Assembly (NCBI GenBank): GCA_031553045.1
Contig: JAVBLZ010000001.1
Span: 124,001-188,000 of the forward strand
Reading direction: 5' to 3'
Length of the DNA: 64,000 bases
DNA from: CALXQW01 sp031553045
GTDB lineage: Bacteria > Verrucomicrobiota > Verrucomicrobiia > Opitutales > Intestinicryptomonadaceae
Shown here: positions 59,991-64,000 of the stretch, one piece after another
Numbering within the stretch: position 1 is the first letter of the stretch
How the letters are laid out: every line of letters starts with the position of its first letter
Made by a program: the position numbers and the translations under genes
Notes under the pieces: model-generated
What the model saw: the letters and a program-made list of their open reading frames with translations, nothing else
Databases searched by the model: none
Told to the model about the DNA's origin: nothing

Positions 59991-60865
59991 TTTTTTAAGA
60001 ACGCCTCTCCACTATTTAAGACATGAATATCTCCGCTTTGGTTATTTTTTTCAATCAAAAGTTCACCTTTTTTTGTTATACCCCTAGCCAAACCATCTAT
60101 GGTTTCACCGCCCAAATCCGCCTTGACCGCCCTATTGTTAAGATAATCAAATTCTTTGAATTCTTCAGGCAGATTTATGGAATCAAAATTCAACAAAGCC
60201 TCCTTTGCCTGCAATATTGAAAATATAATCAATGCCGCACAAAAATCCCTGTCGATATTTTCAACACCGGCGGACAAACTCACGGCGGTATCGGCAATTT
60301 CAGGCGGGAGGCTTGTTAAGTTGCAGTTAAAACCCACGCCAAACACCAAACCCAAACTGTCGGAATCCACACGCAGATTTGCAAGCATCCCCGAGAGTTT
60401 TTTGCCATCAAAATAAATATCATTCGGCCATTTGAGCAAAAACTTGTCTCCAAAACTTTTACGCAAATTTTGACAAATTTTTAACCCTGCCAAGATTGTA
60501 AAACTTGCCAAATGTTCAGTGTCTTTTGGCAAATTAAAACCTACGGAAAGTGTTATAGAACCAAATTCCTCAGAATACCATTTGCGTGCCAGCCTGCCTC
60601 TGCCAGAAGTTTGTCTTTGCGCTATCAGGGCGCAGGTCTTGGTTTTATTTTTCAGATTCTCTTGTAAAATTTTATTTGTGCTATCAAGCTCTTGAGCGAT
60701 TTCCAATTCCAAATTTTGCACGTTGGCTTTCAAATTTTCCGACGCTTCTGAAGCAAACGCAAGCAAGGCGCGCATAATTGCGGTACCGGATAAAGGCTTT
60801 AATTTGCTTGAGGTTACGCCCGAATCAAAATTCATAAGAGAGTATTTTTCATAAAATCCGCACAT
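59987..60865 (-). CDS. birA: Biotin-protein ligase (BirA-like, no DNA-binding domain)
   Basis: A 292-residue ligase. The biotin loop is RQTSGRGRLARKW, with ELDSTNKIL ahead and KWPNDIYFDGKKL after it. About 65 residues precede the catalytic core, but no helix-turn-helix is visible, so it should not regulate as E. coli BirA does. It would biotinylate Lys98 of the carrier encoded at 2391-2789. The upstream ATG at 60865 is used; MNFDSG at 60835 is an alternative start. Confidence 0.93.
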   Translation of the reverse strand: MCGFYEKYSLMNFDSGVTSSKLKPLSGTAIMRALLAFASEASENLKANVQNLELEIAQELDSTNKILQENLKNKTKTCALIAQRQTSGRGRLARKWYSEEFGSITLSVGFNLPKDTEHLASFTILAGLKICQNLRKSFGDKFLLKWPNDIYFDGKKLSGMLANLRVDSDSLGLVFGVGFNCNLTSLPPEIADTAVSLSAGVENIDRDFCAALIIFSILQAKEALLNFDSINLPEEFKEFDYLNNRAVKADLGGETIDGLARGITKKGELLIEKNNQSGDIHVLNSGEAFLKK

Positions 60866-60930
60866 TTAAAAGTTTTTTTTGAAGCTTCATATTTTCTCAA
60901 ATTTTCTCAAAAAAAACAATATTTGAAAAA

Positions 60931-60954
60931 TTTTCGTATTTTTGATTACGAAAA
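60931..60954 (+). promoter_or_regulatory. Inverted repeat before sucCD
   Basis: TTTTCGTA (60931-60938) and TACGAAAA (60947-60954) form a perfect 8-bp dyad with an 8-nt spacer within the 200-bp AT-rich gap between birA and sucC, which are divergent. It could be an operator for either gene or a leader hairpin; no regulator is recognised. Confidence 0.4.
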
Positions 60955-61065
60955 ATGTTGAAAAGAAATAAAGTCTTCCTACATTTATTATAAAAATTGC
61001 ATGGCAAAAAGAATGTGTTTTTCATCTTTTTGTTATAGTTTTTTATCTTTAATTAAATTATAAAA

Positions 61066-62250
61066 ATGAATATTCACGAATATCAAGCAAAGGAATTATT
61101 CTCTAACTATGGCATTGCTGTTTCTAAGGGCGGCATTGCGCAGAAACCTGAAGATTTCGAAAAAGTGATTGCTTCCATACCCGGCGACAAAGTCGCGGTA
61201 AAGTCGCAGATTCACGCAGGTGGTAGAGGCAAAGGAACTTTTATTGACGGCTTTCAGGGCGGTGTAAAAGTTGTTGCAAAGGCGGAGGCTGCAGGCATTG
61301 CAAAAAAAATGCTGGGCAACACTCTTGTAACCGTGCAAACAGGGCCGGCAGGCAAGATGGTGAACACTATCTATATGACGGAATGCAACACCATAGCCAA
61401 AGAGTATTATTTAAGCATACTCATGGATAGGGGCAGTGGCTGCGCACTCATCATCGCTTCTACAGCAGGCGGCATGGATATTGAAAAAGTTGCGGAAGAA
61501 ACTCCTGAACAGATTCATAAGATTTACGTACGTCCTGAACTTGGCATACAGTCTTACCAGTTGCGTGAGCTTGCCTTTTTCTTCGGTTTTGGCGAAAAAG
61601 AACTCATGAAAAAGTTCAACGTTGTCATGAGCGGCCTTTACAAGATGTTCTGGGATAAAGACTGCTCCATGGTTGAAGTAAACCCTCTTATTCTTACCAA
61701 AGAAAATGACATCGTAGCCTTAGACGCAAAAGTCAATTTTGATGACAACGCCCTTTATCGCCATCCTGATGTTCAGGCTTTAAGAGACCACACTGAAGAA
61801 GATCCAAAAGAAATTGAAGCTGCAAAATTTGGTCTAAATTACATTGCGCTAGATGGCGACATTGCCTGCATGGTCAACGGTGCGGGTCTGGCAATGGCAA
61901 CTATGGACATTATCAAATACTTCGGCGGCAACCCTGCAAACTTCCTCGACGTGGGCGGCGGCGCAACTGAAGAAGCCATTACGGAAGCCTTCAAAATCAT
62001 TTTGTCTGACGCAAACACAAAGGGCGTTTTGGTCAATATTTTTGGCGGCATTATGAAGTGCGACATCATTGCAAAGGGCATTATTGCGGCGGTTAAAAAC
62101 GTCGGTTTAAAACTGCCTTTGGTTGTGCGTCTTGAAGGCACAAACTTTGAATTGGGTCGTAAAATGTTGAATGAAAGCGGCATTAAACTTGAAACAGCAG
62201 GCTCTCTTTCAGACGCCGCCGAAAAAATCGTCAAAATCATTAAAGGATAA
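61066..62250 (+). CDS. sucC: Succinyl-CoA ligase (ADP-forming), beta subunit
   Basis: A 394-residue ATP-grasp subunit: MNIHEYQAKELF at the start, HAGGRGKGTF and GGVKVV, and the EVNPL ligand segment (VEVNPLILTK) are typical, as is the C-terminal VNIFGGIMKCD. It joins succinate and CoA, or runs in reverse, using a nucleotide. In this organism it links succinate to the methylmalonyl-CoA route at the other end of the window. Confidence 0.97.
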   Translation: MNIHEYQAKELFSNYGIAVSKGGIAQKPEDFEKVIASIPGDKVAVKSQIHAGGRGKGTFIDGFQGGVKVVAKAEAAGIAKKMLGNTLVTVQTGPAGKMVNTIYMTECNTIAKEYYLSILMDRGSGCALIIASTAGGMDIEKVAEETPEQIHKIYVRPELGIQSYQLRELAFFFGFGEKELMKKFNVVMSGLYKMFWDKDCSMVEVNPLILTKENDIVALDAKVNFDDNALYRHPDVQALRDHTEEDPKEIEAAKFGLNYIALDGDIACMVNGAGLAMATMDIIKYFGGNPANFLDVGGGATEEAITEAFKIILSDANTKGVLVNIFGGIMKCDIIAKGIIAAVKNVGLKLPLVVRLEGTNFELGRKMLNESGIKLETAGSLSDAAEKIVKIIKG

Positions 62251-62254
62251 TTTT

Positions 62255-63139
62255 ATGAGCGTATTGGTAAATAAGAATACAAGATTGGTAGTAAGCGGTA
62301 TTACAGGTTCCGCCGGCAGTTTTCACGCAAAGCAATGCTTGGACTACGGTACAAAGCTTGTTGCTGGGGTTACCCCCGGCAAGGGCGGAATGCTCTTTGA
62401 AAGCAAGGTTCCTGTATTCAACACAATCAGAGAATCTGTGGAAAAAGAAGGCGCAGATTGCTGCATGGTATTTGTGCCGCCTCCATTTGCTGCAGACGCA
62501 ATTTTAGAAGCAATAGACGCAAAAGTGCCTCTTATTGTATGCATTACAGAGGGTATTCCTGTTAAAGACATGGCTTTGGTAAAAGCACGCCTTGATTCCA
62601 AAGACTGCAAGAGCCGCTTGATTGGGCCCAACTGCCCAGGAATAATCACCCCTGGTGAATGTAAAATCGGCATCATGCCGGGCTACATACATAAACCCGG
62701 CACTGTCGGCGTTGTTAGTCGCTCAGGCACTCTTACTTATGAGGCTGTTTGGCAACTTTCAAGCTTGGGTTACGGTCAGAGCACTTGCATTGGCATAGGT
62801 GGAGACCCTATCAACGGCACAAGCCATCTTGATGCGGTTAAACTTTTCAATGAAGACCCAAATACTGAGGCTATTGTCATGATTGGTGAAATCGGCGGCG
62901 ATGGTGAGCAAAAAGCGGCAGAATGGCTCAAGCTCAACAGTAAAAAACCCGTTGCAGGCTTTATTGCAGGCGCAACTGCGCCAAAAGGCCGCAGAATGGG
63001 CCATGCGGGCGCAATAGTAAGCGGTAATCAGGGCAGCGCTGAAGATAAAGTGAATGCTCTTAAAGACGCAGGCATAGCGGTTGCGCCAACTCCGTCTTCA
63101 ATCGGGGAAACGCTTCTCAAACATTGGGGCAAAATTTAA
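62255..63139 (+). CDS. sucD: Succinyl-CoA ligase, alpha subunit
   Basis: A 294-residue CoA-binding subunit. The Rossmann loop is SGITGSAG; His250 in MGHAGAIVSG is the phosphorylated residue. An AAGGA ribosome site lies just before the ATG at 62255, and the frame upstream lies within sucC and is not used. It starts 4 bp after sucC ends. Confidence 0.97.
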   Translation: MSVLVNKNTRLVVSGITGSAGSFHAKQCLDYGTKLVAGVTPGKGGMLFESKVPVFNTIRESVEKEGADCCMVFVPPPFAADAILEAIDAKVPLIVCITEGIPVKDMALVKARLDSKDCKSRLIGPNCPGIITPGECKIGIMPGYIHKPGTVGVVSRSGTLTYEAVWQLSSLGYGQSTCIGIGGDPINGTSHLDAVKLFNEDPNTEAIVMIGEIGGDGEQKAAEWLKLNSKKPVAGFIAGATAPKGRRMGHAGAIVSGNQGSAEDKVNALKDAGIAVAPTPSSIGETLLKHWGKI

Positions 63140-63151
63140 AGAAAATTCAAA

Positions 63152-63179
63152 ACTCCCGCAACCTTGCGGGAGTTTTTTT
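63152..63179 (+). terminator. Rho-independent terminator of sucCD
   Basis: A perfect 10-bp stem (ACTCCCGCAA at 63152-63161, TTGCGGGAGT at 63164-63173) followed by TTTTTT lies 12 bp after the sucD stop. Confidence 0.9.
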
Positions 63180-63201
63180 GTCTTAACTATCTCAAACCTA
63201 T

Positions 63202-64000
63202 ATGAGAAAGAATATTATATCTTACGGTGAAATTGTCTGGGATGTCTTCAAGACAACGAAGGTCTTGGGGGGCGCACCGCTTAATTTTGCCTACTATTGC
63301 GCAAATCTTGGTCATAATGCTTTCATAATAAGCGCACTTGGCAATGATGGTCTGGCAAAAAGCGTTTTTTCAACCCTATCAAGAGAGGGTGTTTCAAATT
63401 CTTTACTACAAACTTCTGAAACCTTGCCCACGGGTTCTGTAAAGGTGAGCCTTGATGCCGAAGGCAACCCTTCTTATGATATTGAAAGCCCCGCCGCTTG
63501 GGATGAAATTTCATTCACGCAGTCAATAAGCGATAAAATTAAATTTTGCGACGCCTTTTGTTTTGGCACGCTAGCCCAGAGGTCTAAAAAATCCAGAGAC
63601 ACGCTCTATAAAATTTTAAATCTTTTGCCCAAAACATGCATGAAGGTTTTAGACCTCAACATAAGGCAAAACTTTTACACGCCAGAAATTATTATGGAAT
63701 CCTGCAAGTTTACGGACATTTTAAAAATTAATGAAGATGAGCTTAAACTTTTGCTAAAAGTTTTTGACATTAATTTTGATGATGAAGGTTCTGCCGTTTC
63801 AGAGCTTTATGAAAAGTTGGCTTTAAAATATCTGGTGTACACAAAGGCTGAAAAAGGCTCTTTGGTTGTGTTTGACAAGTCGCAAATACTTGAGATGCAT
63901 TCCGCCCCCACGAGTATTGTTGACACAGTTGGCGCGGGCGACGCCTTTACCGCAGCATTTACGTCTGCAATAATAAATTCGCAATCTGTACAGCAGGCAA
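63202..64000 (+). CDS. PfkB-family carbohydrate kinase, 3' end missing
   Basis: The first 266 residues of a ribokinase-family sugar kinase, running off the window. GGAPLNFAYYCANLG near residue 22 and DTVGAGDAFTAAF with catalytic Asp247 are the family's sugar and phosphate motifs. The N-terminal ISYGEIVWDV and GGAPLNFA pattern is closest to fructokinases. It is an independent gene after the sucCD terminator, with no Shine-Dalgarno visible. Substrate cannot be settled from sequence. Confidence 0.88.
   Translation, partial: MRKNIISYGEIVWDVFKTTKVLGGAPLNFAYYCANLGHNAFIISALGNDGLAKSVFSTLSREGVSNSLLQTSETLPTGSVKVSLDAEGNPSYDIESPAAWDEISFTQSISDKIKFCDAFCFGTLAQRSKKSRDTLYKILNLLPKTCMKVLDLNIRQNFYTPEIIMESCKFTDILKINEDELKLLLKVFDINFDDEGSAVSELYEKLALKYLVYTKAEKGSLVVFDKSQILEMHSAPTSIVDTVGAGDAFTAAFTSAIINSQSVQQA

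Noticed and set aside
55840..61065. TPP riboswitch for the thi genes
   Set aside because: No leader with the CTGAGA and ACCTGATC-type conserved elements precedes thiG, thiH, thiS or birA, and the genes are internal to a run.

Overview
The window is about 64 kb of a bacterial chromosome with moderate to low GC. It is densely coded, has one tRNA, and shows no phage, plasmid or CRISPR signature. The gene content points to a fermentative, glycan-degrading gut-type anaerobe: a complete sodium-pump route from succinate to propionate, secreted GH106-type glycosidases, a sialidase and a sulfatase, and a rubredoxin/flavodiiron pair for oxygen or NO. There are no SusC/SusD genes beside the glycosidases, there is an Ig-repeat exported protein, and many starts lack a Shine-Dalgarno and sit in A-rich leaders. 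I infer a member of the PVC group (Verrucomicrobiota or Lentisphaerota type) rather than a Bacteroidete; no rRNA marker is present to confirm this.

Region 1 (1-6067, plus strand): methylmalonyl-CoA epimerase (cut by the window edge), the four subunits of a biotin-dependent, Na+-translocating methylmalonyl-CoA decarboxylase, and a succinyl-CoA:propionate/acetate CoA-transferase, closed by a strong terminator. sucCD (61066-63139) and birA (59987-60865), at the far end of the window, supply succinyl-CoA interconversion and biotinylation for the same pathway. The decarboxylase beta subunit carries an unusual insert with a lipoyl/biotinyl-like stretch. A periplasmic-binding-like protein follows (6072-7013); its stop codon is shared with a 214-bp inverted-repeat element.

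Region 2 (7309-16689): an ABC-F ATPase, then a seven-gene plus-strand cluster after a good sigma70-like promoter (two carrier proteins, two FabH-like ketosynthases, a VOC protein, an SDR reductase and an FkbH-like HAD protein), ending in a NeuD-like acyltransferase, with a GT8 glycosyltransferase converging on it. It looks like a dedicated acyl-ACP pathway that decorates a surface glycan or makes a small acyl product.

Region 3 (16820-24795): an Ig-repeat exported protein, then a GH106-like glycosidase and a sialidase in one transcript, preceded by a palindromic operator-like sequence. A second GH106-like gene with a sulfatase lies at 36463-41041.

Region 4 (24853-36220, minus strand): rpsA with its own terminator, then a closely packed run of miaB, aroC, a degenerate P-loop protein, hisC, hisB, hisH, citrate synthase, a YugP-like protease, grpE and dnaJ.

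Region 5 (41149-50666): a split ThrE-type threonine/serine exporter, a Sel1-repeat protein, folE2, a HAD phosphatase, thioredoxin, tRNA-Met(CAU), the flavodiiron protein with a short overlapping rubredoxin gene, and tex.

Region 6 (50682-60865, minus strand): a three-domain acyl-ACP synthetase/ACP/acyltransferase, then a cofactor run (birA, coaX, a repeat protein, an HhH protein, thiG, thiH, thiS, a metallo-beta-lactamase nuclease and cysK). The window ends inside a PfkB-family sugar kinase.
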